Source of the DNA: Siphonodentalium dalli
Lineage: Eukaryota; Mollusca; Scaphopoda; Gadilida; Siphonodentaliidae
Length of the DNA stretch: 64,000 bases
Assembly (NCBI GenBank): GCA_032622095.1
Contig: CP136069.1
Location: 618,001-682,000 of the forward strand
Direction: 5' to 3'
Shown piece after piece: positions 1 to 8,401 of this stretch (position 1 is the stretch's first letter; each line of letters begins with the position of its first letter). A program made the position numbers and the translations under genes. The notes beneath the pieces were generated by a model. The model worked only from the letters and a program-made list of their open reading frames with translations, had not been told where the DNA came from and made no database searches.

Positions 1-2
1 AG

Positions 3-974
3 ACAAATAACATTAACTTTAATCTCATCAACATTTTGACAGATTTACAAACTGAATTAGCAGCGGCTCTCACGGAAACAAAACAAATCCAATATGAATA
101 TCATAATTATTATCAACTCCATAATACCAAAAGACTCAAACGAGCAATATTACCCGTAATAAGCGATATAGCTAAGTTTTTATTTGGCACCCCTTCGATG
201 TCAGATATTACACATGTAGAAGATAACATACGAACCCTCTACCAAAACCAAAAAAAAATCCAACACGATACTCAAACCGCTTATTCTATCATGAATATAA
301 CACGCGTCATTTCAAAGGAAAATCGCCAACGAGTCAACACATTATCAACAACAATATCCAATATTCAAGCCACACTTCGAAAAGAAACACATCGAACCCA
401 AAAACATGTGCATACAATTGAAATATTCACAATCATCAACGCTAAGTTTCTAGTAATATTACACGAAATACAACAAGATGTTATCCAAGCAAAATTATAT
501 TTGCGACATCTTAAAGTTCAAATTGCCTCTCTAATTAACCACCGATTTACACCGGAGATCATAAGCCCAATACATTTAAAAAAGGCACTTGACAGTATAA
601 CGAAATTACTTCCAGCCCATTTGAAGTTACCATTTCCCATAGAATCGGGAATTGCAAAATATTACCAACATTTGAAGACACAAACCATACTCACAGACAG
701 CAGACTAATCATTACCATAACAATTTATTTACGCGATATCAGAATGCAGTTTGACATATTCCGCGCTATACCATTTTTTTATCCATTAGACCCTCGAGAC
801 CCAAGACTCAGACACAACAATAAATATACAGTTGCCCGAATCGATATTACTCATAATTACCTGCTATTATCTCCCGACCGATCCAAATATACCACCATTG
901 GTGACAATCACCCGTGTATTTTAAACAAATTACCATATTGTAAAATTCAAAAAATTTCAATCGCCGCATCATAA
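3..974 (+). pseudogene. env: Env/F-like fusion glycoprotein, N-terminal and middle part, cut by window start
   Basis: The frame is open from the window edge, so the true start lies upstream. A basic cleavage site (RLKR, about residue 35 from the first methionine-like position) is followed directly by a hydrophobic stretch ending K-F-L-F-G-T. That layout (furin site, then fusion peptide with I-x-K-x-L-F-G-T) is typical of baculovirus F proteins and of errantivirus-type Env in Ty3/gypsy elements. A long helical, Gln/Thr/His-rich region follows, then two cysteines near the end. The frame stops at 972-974, but the plus-one frame is open from 925 and carries the rest of the protein, so one frameshift near 925-972 breaks the gene. 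The role would be membrane fusion of an endogenous retrovirus-like element. The family call rests on motif recall, not a search. Confidence 0.72.
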
Positions 975-1899
975 TCATAACTGCCTACTCAACATATTCA
1001 CCAATGATACAAAAAATACCGCCACAAATTGCCCTATAGCCATTTACCCTCAGTATAATTTACCATCCGCTATTAAGCTGGCGGCATGTACATGGCTTAT
1101 AACAACCACGAAAGCTCATACATTTACAGTAAACTGTCATCACAATCTCTTAAGAAAACGACCGTATAGAATCACAATTTTACCCCCCATCGTAACGATA
1201 ACTTTACCACCAAGGTGCATAGCTACATCAGCCAGTATCAAACTAATTGCATTCACAACTTTGAACTCATCAAACATCACCATCAAGACACAAATAACCC
1301 AATTACAATCAACTATTGAATTACATAAATTGCCACAATGGAAGCCATTATTTTCCCAAATTCATAACTTGCCCCCTCAAGTATCGATTCCAAACAAGTT
1401 ACCCCCCATAAAGCAACTATCATTATATGATTTTCTGCAAACAGTCACATCCCTGCAACCCATCAAACAAAAGAAAAAACAGGATTATTACCAAATTATC
1501 ATTCCCGCGGTCATTACGTTTGTATTAATTTTACTGATTGCCATCTCAAGTCGCAAATACATTATTCAGTGTATCACGAAAATTTCCCAATACCACACTC
1601 AACGCAATCACAACACGCGACGAATTAAAATCGCAAAGCGACGAAATAAACTTAACCAAATGATAAAGGGAACTGATATGCAACTTCGTCACAGACTAAC
1701 CCCACCAATACCCAATGAAGCCACGAAAGATATTCATTTGTCTCCAGCTAAGGAACCTCAAATACAAATCACACAAGAAGATTTGACATTTCCCAAAAAA
1801 CACCCGCGAGATGTCGATGAAGAATCATCCACACTACGACCTATGAAAATAATCAAAACTCACGCGTCCATCCATAACCCACCACTTAATCTATATTGA
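925..1899 (+). pseudogene. env: Env/F-like glycoprotein, C-terminal part with transmembrane anchor
   Basis: This frame has no stop from 925 to the TGA at 1897-1899 and continues the protein from the preceding entry in another frame. It holds several cysteines around 982-1215, as expected for the cysteine-rich membrane-proximal half of F-like proteins. A clear transmembrane helix (IIIPAVITFVLILLIAISS) is encoded at about 1495-1551. A basic, Lys/Arg-rich cytoplasmic tail of about 110 residues follows. Together the two frames give a type I membrane glycoprotein of at least 600 residues with one frameshift. Whether that shift is a real mutation or a sequencing error cannot be told here. Confidence 0.68.
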
Positions 1900-2010
1900 T
1901 CATTTTCCCAATAATACCATTTTTTTCCCTATAAGGGGCACAAACCCACAGACTAATTCTAATATCGTTACTGCATGCATACCACGTCAGCTGCATATAA
2001 TAACGCCATT

Positions 2011-2550
2011 ATGACACGTGCCAACCCCAAGAGTTAGACAACTGACCGCCGATTATCTTCAATAACATTGGTCACGGATCTCCCCACCTATCAACAAATG
2101 CATTAATTAAAGTCTCATATACCACACTCCAAACAATATTTCACCTCTGACCCATGCTCTCAACAATTCCCTGAGCAATTAACGGCAGATATGACACGTG
2201 CCAACCCCAAGAGTTAGACAACTGACCGCCGATTATCTTCAATAACATTGGTCACGGATCTCCCCACCTATCAACAAATGCATTAATTAAAGTCTCATAT
2301 ACCACACTCCAAACAATATTTCACCTCTGACCCATGCTCTCAACAATTCCCTGAGCAATTAACGGCAGATATGACACGTGCCAACCCCAAGAGTTAGACA
2401 ACTGACCGCCGATTATCTTCAATAACATTGGTCACCGATCTCGCCAACTATCAACAAACGCATTAATCAAAGTCTCATATACCACACTCCAAACAATATT
2501 TCACCTCTGACCCATGCTCTCAACAATTCCCTGTGCAATTGACGGCAGAT
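2011..2550. repeat. Three tandem copies of a 180-bp unit between env and the LTR
   Basis: The unit begins ATGACACGTGCCAACC at 2011, 2191 and 2371, an exact 180 bp period. The first two copies look identical; the third differs at several bases (for example near 2435-2470 and 2534). The array lies in the 3' untranslated part of the retroelement, between the env stop and the polypurine tract. No coding capacity is evident. Confidence 0.95.
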
Positions 2551-3051
2551 GAGAAACATTTGGTCTCTCATTACCACAATACCGAATGTATACATATCGT
2601 CATGATTTTATTAACAATACAACATGCATTTATATAATACATCACCAATGTTCATCATTTACAAAACATACCATGCACTATTACCGTATTGTTATATTCA
2701 TTACTTCTCATACTTGTATCTCTATATTCTATTATCATACCTTAGCCTACATATCAATATAGCACGCAGTATGACTGCTTGCACGATCATTTTATATACC
2801 AACCCATATATGCTTTTCCCACCATTTATTTCATAATCTCATAATATTGCGTATCATCATTTTAAGACAACTTAATATCGCATATCATCATTTTAAGACA
2901 ACTTTGTTCCACATGTTTTAATCATAACTTCACCACAATCAATGTTATTATACTTCATTTCAGCCTCATCCACATTACATGATCACAATTACCCCAGTTA
3001 GGTCCATAATTTTGATGTTACATAAGATTTTCCGCTGCGCTAAAAATCTTA
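2551..3051. other. Non-coding 3' region of the retroelement
   Basis: AT-rich sequence without a supportable gene. A short duplicated word occurs near 2847-2900 (CGTATCATCATTTTAAGAC, then a close copy). A hairpin with arms TAAGATTTT and TAAAAATCTTA at about 3022-3051 sits just before the polypurine tract. Confidence 0.6.
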
Positions 3052-3535
3052 CACGGGTGGGGGACATATGTGAGATAACTACCCATTATAATCTCACAAC
3101 TTGATTCAAACTATACGAATGTCCCAATATATAAAACCCCAAACTCAGATATTCGTGTTCGGTTCTCGAAACCTCACACGTCTTACTCTCAGCGAAGATA
3201 TACACACAATGAAGATGGCTCCCAAATATGGTCAAGGGAGATGACCATAACGGAAGAACCAATCCCGATGTGTATTGCCAAACACCTCATCTAATATGCA
3301 TCCCAAATAGTATATAAGAAACAACTACATCCCATCACATCATGCTTTCACTAGACTCATCTCATACCTAGATCATATCCAGGCATCATTCACACCAGGC
3401 ATCACCCATTCGGGGACACCAATTCGCGGCGACTATTGATCATTATATTTGTACACACTGCATATCTTATTCACAACATAATAAAGACTTGTACCTACTA
3501 TATACATGTGTCATTACCTCACACCATTCAATTCA
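3052..3535 (+). mobile_element. Polypurine tract and 3' LTR of the env-bearing retroelement
   Basis: A purine tract (GGGTGGGGGA) at 3055-3064 marks the usual plus-strand priming site, so the LTR should begin at about 3064-3067. Inside are a TATA box (TATATAAAA, 3128-3136), a likely start region in TCTCGAAACCTCAC downstream, and AATAAAG at 3480-3486. The right edge is placed near 3520-3535, where the neighbouring minus-strand gene's coding pattern ends; it is approximate because the 5' LTR and target duplication lie outside the window. Opposite strands of the provirus and the neighbouring gene cluster abut here. Confidence 0.6.
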
Positions 3536-4119
3536 CTGGCTTTTGTGAATGGAATGAAAATGCTCATATCAAGTCCTGGATGATTTATCGTAACTCTGAT
3601 TCTTGTCTTCTCATTTGCTGAACATTTCTGTTTCAATTCTTCTGTCAACTTCTCAAATATCTCTGGAATGTTTTCGATTGGATCTGTAAATTTCTCGAAT
3701 TTCACACCAAATTGTCGTGATGCTGATTTAAATTTTCTGGAAAATTTTTCCGAGTTCAGCTCCATTTTGAAATATTTTGTTGGATTGAACACAACACGCT
3801 CTCTAGCCAGACTTCTCTTTCTCTTCCCACCAATTTCTCTATTCTGTCTTCGACCGCGTCCAATCTGCCCATCACTAGAACTTTCTTCACTTTCTGCCTC
3901 ATCAGTTTCCATATCGCTCTCTTCACTTTCTGCCCTATCAGTTTCCATATCGCTCTCTTCACTTTCTGCCTCATCAGTTTCCATATCGCTCTCTTCACTT
4001 TCTACCTTATCAGTTTCCATATCGCTCTCTTCAATAACTGCAGGCCTTGGTCTTTTTCTAACAATATCTTCTTCGCTGGCGGCGTCGTCTGAAACAGGTC
4101 TTTTAATTCTCTTAAACAT
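3514..4119 (-). pseudogene. Acidic-repeat nuclear-type protein, 3' end truncated by LTR insertion
   Basis: Start chosen at the ATG at 4119, which follows a TATA box at the expected distance (upstream in-frame non-ATG codons are leader). About 201 residues: a basic N-terminus (MFKRIKRP), then four copies of a 12-residue acidic repeat (core ESEESDMETD), basic patches (GRGRRQ, GGKRKRS), and a folded-looking C-terminal part with R-V-T-I-N-H-P-G-L-D and F-I-P-F. The first 33-34 codons duplicate those of the divergent gene at 4324. Unlike other genes of this cluster it has no 3' stem-loop; its last codons run into the retroelement LTR, so its natural end has probably been lost. Function not recognised. 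The C-terminal motif loosely resembles short modules I recall in invertebrate DNA-virus-like elements, which is unverified. Confidence 0.55.
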
Positions 4120-4419
4120 TTTTGTCTTGAGTTTTGTCAGCAAAAAATATTGCGACTGGCTTCTTCGGAGTTGAAGTGTAAAGTGTAGAATTACACCTGC
4201 TTTTATAGCTTTTATAGCATTCGCGATGAAAATGCTATAAAAGCAGATGTAATTCTACACTTTACACTTCAACTCCGAAGAAGCCAGTCGCAATATTTTT
4301 TGCTGACAAAACTCAAGACAAAAATGTTTAAGAGAATTAAAAGACCTGTTTCAGACGACGCCGCCAGCGAAGAAGATATTGTTAGAAAAAGACCAAGGCC
4401 TGCAGTTATTGAAGAGAGC
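4024..4419. promoter_or_regulatory. Palindromic bidirectional promoter, about 396 bp
   Basis: The two halves are near-perfect inverted copies centred on TCGCGA at 4221-4226. Each arm carries a TATAAAA box (4236-4242 on plus; 4201-4207 and a second at 4210-4216 on minus), a shared leader containing ACTTCAACTCCGAAGAAGCC, the start codon, and about 33 codons of coding sequence. The arms differ mainly by a duplicated TTTTATAGC in the left half. The arrangement fires two divergent genes with identical 5' ends. Confidence 0.85.
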
Positions 4420-4926
4420 TATATTGAGCTACATAAAGAAGATTCAAAAAAATCTACACAGCCACAGACTAGAAAAATTCAAGATAATCTTGTCGAAATG
4501 AGACAGATCTCTGCCAATTTGTTTAAACTTTGTAACAAAATGCAATGGCAAGAGAAACAAGAGAAAAACAAAGCTGATAAAAATTGGAAACCGCCATATG
4601 GTTACTGTTACAAATGCGGACAAGAATCCCATCGGTCCTTCCATTGTAAAACAGATTTCGGCGACAAAAAAAATGTGAAAACTATACAAAAATGTCTACA
4701 AGCAGTAACAATACAAGAACAAAATGCAGATATCAAAACTGAAGAGATGTCTACAACATCAGATGTTTTCAAACAACCCCGACCTGTTGATCCTACGAAT
4801 GATTCACAGAACAAATCTGAAGATAAAAATCCAGATTTTGAAAATTCCAAGAAAACTTCCAAGAAAAAGAAGCTGAGACCATTCTACATTCCAAAAACAG
4901 ATAAACGAATCGATACAAACATTTGA
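4324..4926 (+). CDS. CCHC zinc-knuckle protein of unknown function
   Basis: About 200 residues from the ATG at 4324, which lies about 80 bp after the TATAAAA at 4236-4242. The N-terminal ~34 residues match those of the divergent minus-strand gene. A CCHC zinc knuckle (CYKCGQESHRSFHC, spacing C-x2-C-x4-H-x4-C) lies near residues 95-108, and the tail is Lys/Ser-rich with a basic KKTSKKKKLRP patch. Such knuckles bind single-stranded nucleic acid in Gag proteins and cellular factors; here the role is inferred only. An AATAAA at 4942-4947 follows the stop by 16 nt, so this gene may use ordinary polyadenylation. The stem-loop further on (5016-5031) is oriented for the opposing gene. Confidence 0.65.
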   Translation: MFKRIKRPVSDDAASEEDIVRKRPRPAVIEESYIELHKEDSKKSTQPQTRKIQDNLVEMRQISANLFKLCNKMQWQEKQEKNKADKNWKPPYGYCYKCGQESHRSFHCKTDFGDKKNVKTIQKCLQAVTIQEQNADIKTEEMSTTSDVFKQPRPVDPTNDSQNKSEDKNPDFENSKKTSKKKKLRPFYIPKTDKRIDTNI

Positions 4927-4941
4927 AAATTATGTTGTGTG

Positions 4942-4947
4942 AATAAA
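4942..4947 (+). terminator. Polyadenylation signal AATAAA
   Basis: AATAAA lies 16 nt after the stop of the zinc-knuckle gene and is followed by a T/G-rich stretch (TGTTTTGTTTTTTTC). A near-identical block recurs at 6690-6760, so it belongs to the repeated 3' module of the cluster. Confidence 0.6.
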
Positions 4948-5015
4948 TTATGAATTGAACAATCGTGTTTTGTTTTTTTCAGCTATGAAAGAGTAACCTT
5001 TTGGGGAATGTGGGT

Positions 5016-5031
5016 GGCCCTGAAAAGGGCC
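5016..5031 (-). terminator. Histone-type mRNA 3' stem-loop
   Basis: On the minus strand it reads GGCCCTTTTCAGGGCC: a 6-bp stem and 4-base TTTC loop, fitting the metazoan histone consensus GGYYYUHHUHARRRCC at every position. It lies 19 nt after the stop of the gene at 5051-5413 and is preceded by AAAAAAC. Downstream on the same strand is CCAAAAGGTTACTCTTTCAT, shared with the copy at 6767-6782. Confidence 0.88.
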
Positions 5032-5050
5032 GTTTTTTCTTTTCCAGAAT

Positions 5051-5413
5051 TCATAAAAATTCTGCCAAATCAGGATATATCCCGTTGGGATTAATTGTCA
5101 CAGACCAAGTAGGATTTGATCTGTGCGCCGCAGCAGCCTGAGCGAAGCTGTCAATTGCTGCATTGCACAGATCTTTCTTCGAGATCTGTGACAAGATCTC
5201 CACGAGATCAAGATTGCTTGATTCTTGATTCTTGATTGCTTGATCGCATACTTCAGGCGATGGTCGTCGCCGAGCCAGAAAATCTCTTAGCATCTGTTTC
5301 TGTACCACCTTTTGTTCAGGAGAATCCTGCCATTTCCTATATGTTCTTATTTTCGTCTCCTCTGAATCTCTCTTCCTCCATAACTTCTTGATAAATTTCT
5401 TTAACGACGGCAT
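5051..5413 (-). CDS. Small basic protein of the stem-loop gene cluster, unknown function
   Basis: 120 residues starting with the ATG at 5411-5413. A TATAAAAAT box lies upstream (about 5443-5451 on the minus strand), with a TCAGT initiator-like site between it and the ATG, so this start is well supported. The N-terminus is an amphipathic basic helix (MPSLKKFIKKLWRKRD). The middle is charged and Gln-rich. The C-terminus (WSVTINPNG) shares the V-T-I-N string with the C-terminus of the 3514-4119 gene, hinting at distant relation. It forms a divergent pair with the gene at 6310 across a 0.9 kb intergenic region. The stop is followed 19 nt later by a histone-type stem-loop. No family recognised. 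Confidence 0.65.
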   Translation of the reverse strand: MPSLKKFIKKLWRKRDSEETKIRTYRKWQDSPEQKVVQKQMLRDFLARRRPSPEVCDQAIKNQESSNLDLVEILSQISKKDLCNAAIDSFAQAAAAHRSNPTWSVTINPNGIYPDLAEFL

Positions 5414-6309
5414 AATGAATGAAGTTCACTGAAAAAGTGAAAATATTTTTATACATTTGACACGGGCGTCAATGAAATCACATGTCGCGTTGGCGTTAAA
5501 ATTGACAAATATTTCCTGACGTTGAGTTTTTTCAGAACCGGATCAACATGCATATTTTTCTTGATCATTATTGCATAGCGATCAAACAAATGTTTTTAAT
5601 TTCGTTAGATCATTATCTATTATTTGGTACACATGATTGATATATTTATTACCTCGTTAGGCAAATATGGAATGTTTTTCTAGTTTTTGTTTTTGGAATT
5701 GTACATATTTTATACATAAAACTGAACACAAGATTGTTACACGGGCGTCAATGAAATCACATAATACTTTGGCGTTAAAATTGACAAATATTTCCTGACG
5801 TTGTGTTTTTTCAGAACCGGATCAACATGCATATTTTTCTTGATCATTATTGCATAGCGATCAAACAAATGTTTTTAATTTCGTTAGATCATTATCTATT
5901 ATTTGGTACACATGATTGATATATTTATTACCTCGTTAGGCAAATATGGAATGTTTTTCTAGTTTTTGGTTTTGGAATTGTACATATTTTATACATAAAA
6001 ACTGAACACAAGAAACATACTGAACATTTTTCTTCATCATTACAATTGATAACTTTACTTGGTCATCGTTTATGAACGAAGATGAATTCATATGTTAAAA
6101 CATCTTAATTAATTGCATATACTATCATGAATTTAATCTATAACATATCGAAATAGTAAAACTAACAGATAATGCACTGTAAAGAAACACAACGCCCGGA
6201 AACATTTGTCATTTTTAATGCCAACGTGACATGTGATTTCTCTACCGCCCACGCAATCGTGATATATGTTCAAACACGGCCGTGAACAATTTTTATTCTG
6301 CATTCAAAG
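5414..6309. promoter_or_regulatory. Divergent intergenic promoter region with repeated modules
   Basis: It holds two tandem copies of a roughly 280-bp unit (starting near 5455 and 5734) and an inverted module near 6187-6262. Each module centres on a ~55 bp element with the core TTTGTCAWTTTTAACGCCAA (read toward its gene) followed by a CATGTGATTTC or TATTATGTG variant. Modules at 5455-5525 and 5740-5804 face the minus gene; 6187-6262 faces the plus gene at 6310. The rest is AT-rich with GATC-containing palindromes such as TTGATCATTATTGCATAGCGATCAA. Confidence 0.75.
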
Positions 6310-6498
6310 ATGTCCGAAATCCCCGAACCGTTGATGTCTATACTAAGAGGAACGATAGGGCTAACACCCCAGATAATGCGGGCCGGACACGCAAAAGAAG
6401 TAACCGCCAGTGCAAAACTGGTTATGCAAATATGCAAAAAACAACAGCGTTGGAACAAAAGCAAAAGTCTCAAAAGAAAATCGTGGCGTGAACTTTGA
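6310..6498 (+). CDS. 62-residue basic protein of the stem-loop gene cluster
   Basis: Start at the ATG in TTCAAAGATG. The same leader (TTCAAAGATG, preceded by a CGTGAYATATGTTCAA word) precedes the ATG of the gene at 7918, which supports the choice. The product is 62 residues with a Lys/Arg-rich C-terminus (KSKSLKRKSW). An alternative frame open from 6282 overlaps it but does not match this leader logic. The stop is followed within 13 nt by one histone-type stem-loop and then a second, both on the plus strand. No family recognised. The small size leaves some doubt, but promoter and 3' signals bracket it exactly. Confidence 0.6.
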   Translation: MSEIPEPLMSILRGTIGLTPQIMRAGHAKEVTASAKLVMQICKKQQRWNKSKSLKRKSWREL

Positions 6499-6511
6499 TG
6501 CCATACAAAAC

Positions 6512-6527
6512 GGCCCTTTTCAGGGCC
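6512..6527 (+). terminator. Histone-type mRNA 3' stem-loop
   Basis: GGCCCTTTTCAGGGCC, a full match to the histone stem-loop consensus, preceded by AAAAC. It lies 13 nt after the stop of the 62-residue gene. Confidence 0.9.
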
Positions 6528-6539
6528 AAAAACAAAAAC

Positions 6540-6555
6540 GGTCCTTTTCAGGACC
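6540..6555 (+). terminator. Second histone-type 3' stem-loop
   Basis: GGTCCTTTTCAGGACC, again matching the consensus with a compensated C-to-T and G-to-A pair in the stem, so base pairing is kept. It follows the first loop by 12 nt and is followed by CAAAAAGAAAAACTTTT, a purine-rich element resembling a histone downstream element; the loop at 8402 has nearly the same follow-on. Confidence 0.88.
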
Positions 6556-6766
6556 AACCAATTTTTTCAAAAAGAAAAACTTTTAGCATTGCTTAAGAAC
6601 TAATAATGTTCTTTGTACCCTATGTTTTGTTTTGAAAAAATCACGCCACGAATAATTTAAAACAAAATATACTTGCAAATATTTGTTGTTGAATAAAATA
6701 TAAATTGAACAATCGTGTTTTTGATTTTTTCAGCAATGAAAGAGTAACCTTTTGGGAAATGTGTGT

Positions 6767-6782
6767 GGCCCTGAAAAGGGCC
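6767..6782 (-). terminator. Histone-type mRNA 3' stem-loop
   Basis: On the minus strand GGCCCTTTTCAGGGCC, 22 nt after the stop of the gene at 6805-7293. Its downstream flank matches that of the loop at 5016-5031. An AATAAA at 6692-6697 on plus lies in the same repeated block. Confidence 0.88.
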
Positions 6783-6804
6783 GTTTTAAAATTATCATCT
6801 GACT

Positions 6805-7293
6805 TTAACATCGTTTTGTGTTTTTCTTATATCTTGACATATCTTTCCCATGAGAACCAATAGCTTTTGCGAATTCATCACTTTTCTCTGTATCTTTAGA
6901 TTCTTTACAAGGAAGACGAAATCTGACTTTTGTCTCAGTAGAAGGCTTCATGATACTTTTAGGTTCTTTTTCTTTCGCCGCCAATATTTTTTCTTTTTTG
7001 ATCTGTTTCTGTTCTTTCGATCTCTGAACATCATGAACCCTGATTGGTATATCTATCTCTTCTGCAACGAAACGAAGATTCACTTTTACTTCTTGATGCG
7101 TTACTTGTGTTTTCACGTCAATATCCCTGCGAAGACATCTCAGTTCATCTAAAATCGCTTTTAAAATGAGTTTATCACCACCTATAGTCATTGTCGTATT
7201 AGCTTGGCCTGTTGACTGTGGTGCCGCATATGTATTCTGTACAACAGGATTACTGTATATCTCACTCTGAAGAAATTCTGTTAACGGATCCAT
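6805..7293 (-). CDS. 162-residue Lys-rich protein of the stem-loop gene cluster
   Basis: The start is the ATG at 7291-7293 (MDPLTEFLQ). The frame is open for 18 codons further upstream, but the first of these codons are the TATA box itself (TATAAAAATATTTTC near 7330-7344), so they cannot be translated from this promoter. The protein has a predicted coiled or helical segment (KLILKAILDELRCLRRDID), a middle with alternating hydrophobic residues, and a Lys/Glu-rich basic C-terminus. It is divergently paired with the gene at 7918. Its upstream region and 3' flank are near copies of those of the 5051-5413 gene, though the proteins are not obviously alike. No family recognised. Confidence 0.62.
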   Translation of the reverse strand: MDPLTEFLQSEIYSNPVVQNTYAAPQSTGQANTTMTIGGDKLILKAILDELRCLRRDIDVKTQVTHQEVKVNLRFVAEEIDIPIRVHDVQRSKEQKQIKKEKILAAKEKEPKSIMKPSTETKVRFRLPCKESKDTEKSDEFAKAIGSHGKDMSRYKKNTKRC

Positions 7294-7917
7294 CTTTGAT
7301 AGCAATGCAATGTAACGTTGATCAAATTCGAAAATATTTTTATACATTTGACACGGGCGTCAATGAAATCACATGTCGCATTGACGTTAAAATTGACAAA
7401 TGTTTCCTGGCGTTGTGTTTTTTCAGAGACGGATCAGCATTCATATTTTTCTTGATCATTATTGCATAGCGATCAAACAAATGTTTTTTATTTCGTTAGA
7501 TCATTATCTATTATTTGGTACACATGATTGATATATTTGTTACCCTCGTTTGGCAAATATGGAATGTTTTTCTAGTTTTTGGTTTTGGAAATGTACATAT
7601 TTTATACATAAAACTGAACACAAGAAAACATACTGAACATTTTTCTTCATCATTACAATTGATAACTTTACTTGGTCATCGTTTATGAACGAAGATGAAT
7701 TCATATGTTAAAATATCTTAATTAATTGCATATACTATCATGAATTTAATCTATATCATATCGAAATGGTGAAACTAACAGATAATGCACTGAAAAGAAA
7801 CACAACGTCAGGGAGCATTTGTCATTTTAACGTCAAAGTATTATGTGCTTTCTCTACCGCCCGCGCAATCGTGACATATGTTCAAGACGGATCTTCAGAC
7901 TTATTCTACATTCAAAG
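7294..7917. promoter_or_regulatory. Second divergent intergenic promoter region
   Basis: A near copy of the 5433-6310 region: a minus-facing module at about 7350-7417 with its TATAAAAAT, the same GATC-rich AT spacer, and a plus-facing module at about 7803-7865 carrying the TATTATGTG variant. It ends with the shared leader TTCAAAGATG. It drives the genes starting at 7293 (minus) and 7918 (plus). Confidence 0.75.
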
Positions 7918-8382
7918 ATGACTGCTGTAAACATAACAGATCTTGACGAGATAATGGCCGGTGGGGTATACTGTAAAGCAGTGTACGGTGAAGAAATATC
8001 GCTGTTTTGGAGGGCACTCAGCCTCGGGGTTTACGGGACGACCGATGGATGGATGATTCTGAGAGATGCGGCAGTTGACCTGTACTACGCAGAGAGTGAC
8101 GAACTTGGTGCGTCGGCACAAGATTTACGGCGCACACCACTTTTGGCTGAATCAAGATTGATGGTTGAATTAGCGGCGACTGTTATACAGCGACCTATCG
8201 TCATGTTTGATGCTACCAAAGGCGGCTACAAATCAACACCAAGATTCAAGTCATCAATAACTCTAGTGTGGATCCCACACGTTTGCCACGAGCATTATTG
8301 TGAATGCGAAATATGGATGAGGCGAGGAGACAAATCAATTGAAGTTTTGGCGAACAAAGAAGTTCAATGTGGCGGATTCTAA
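7918..8382 (+). CDS. OTU-like cysteine protease fold protein, catalytic Cys apparently replaced
   Basis: 154 residues from the ATG in the shared TTCAAAGATG leader; in-frame codons upstream are promoter. The pattern S-L-F-W-R-A-L-S-x-G-V-Y-G at residues 28-40 aligns by eye with the OTU deubiquitinase signature D-G-N-C-L-F-R-A-L-S. A central L-x-R-D-A-A helix, a V-E-L-A-A-T-V-x-x-R-P-I-V-M-F stretch, and a late H-Y (residues 126-127) follow, as in OTU domains. The nucleophile position holds Ser28 rather than Cys, and the Asp-Gly before it is absent, so activity is doubtful. OTU proteins remove ubiquitin and occur in many viruses. A histone-type stem-loop follows the stop by 19 nt. The fold call is moderate. 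Confidence 0.5.
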   Translation: MTAVNITDLDEIMAGGVYCKAVYGEEISLFWRALSLGVYGTTDGWMILRDAAVDLYYAESDELGASAQDLRRTPLLAESRLMVELAATVIQRPIVMFDATKGGYKSTPRFKSSITLVWIPHVCHEHYCECEIWMRRGDKSIEVLANKEVQCGGF

Positions 8383-8401
8383 ACTATAACAAAAATAAAA
8401 C

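Noticed and set aside
5016-5031. Bacterial rho-independent terminator
   Set aside because: Stem-loop followed by T's on one strand, but the exact histone consensus, its flanks, and the introns and AATAAA elsewhere point to metazoan histone-type ends.
7294-7347. Upstream start (M-Y-K-N-I-F) for the 6805-7293 gene
   Set aside because: Those codons are the TATA box (TATAAAAATATTTTC), which also stands upstream of the 5413 gene; the downstream ATG is used.
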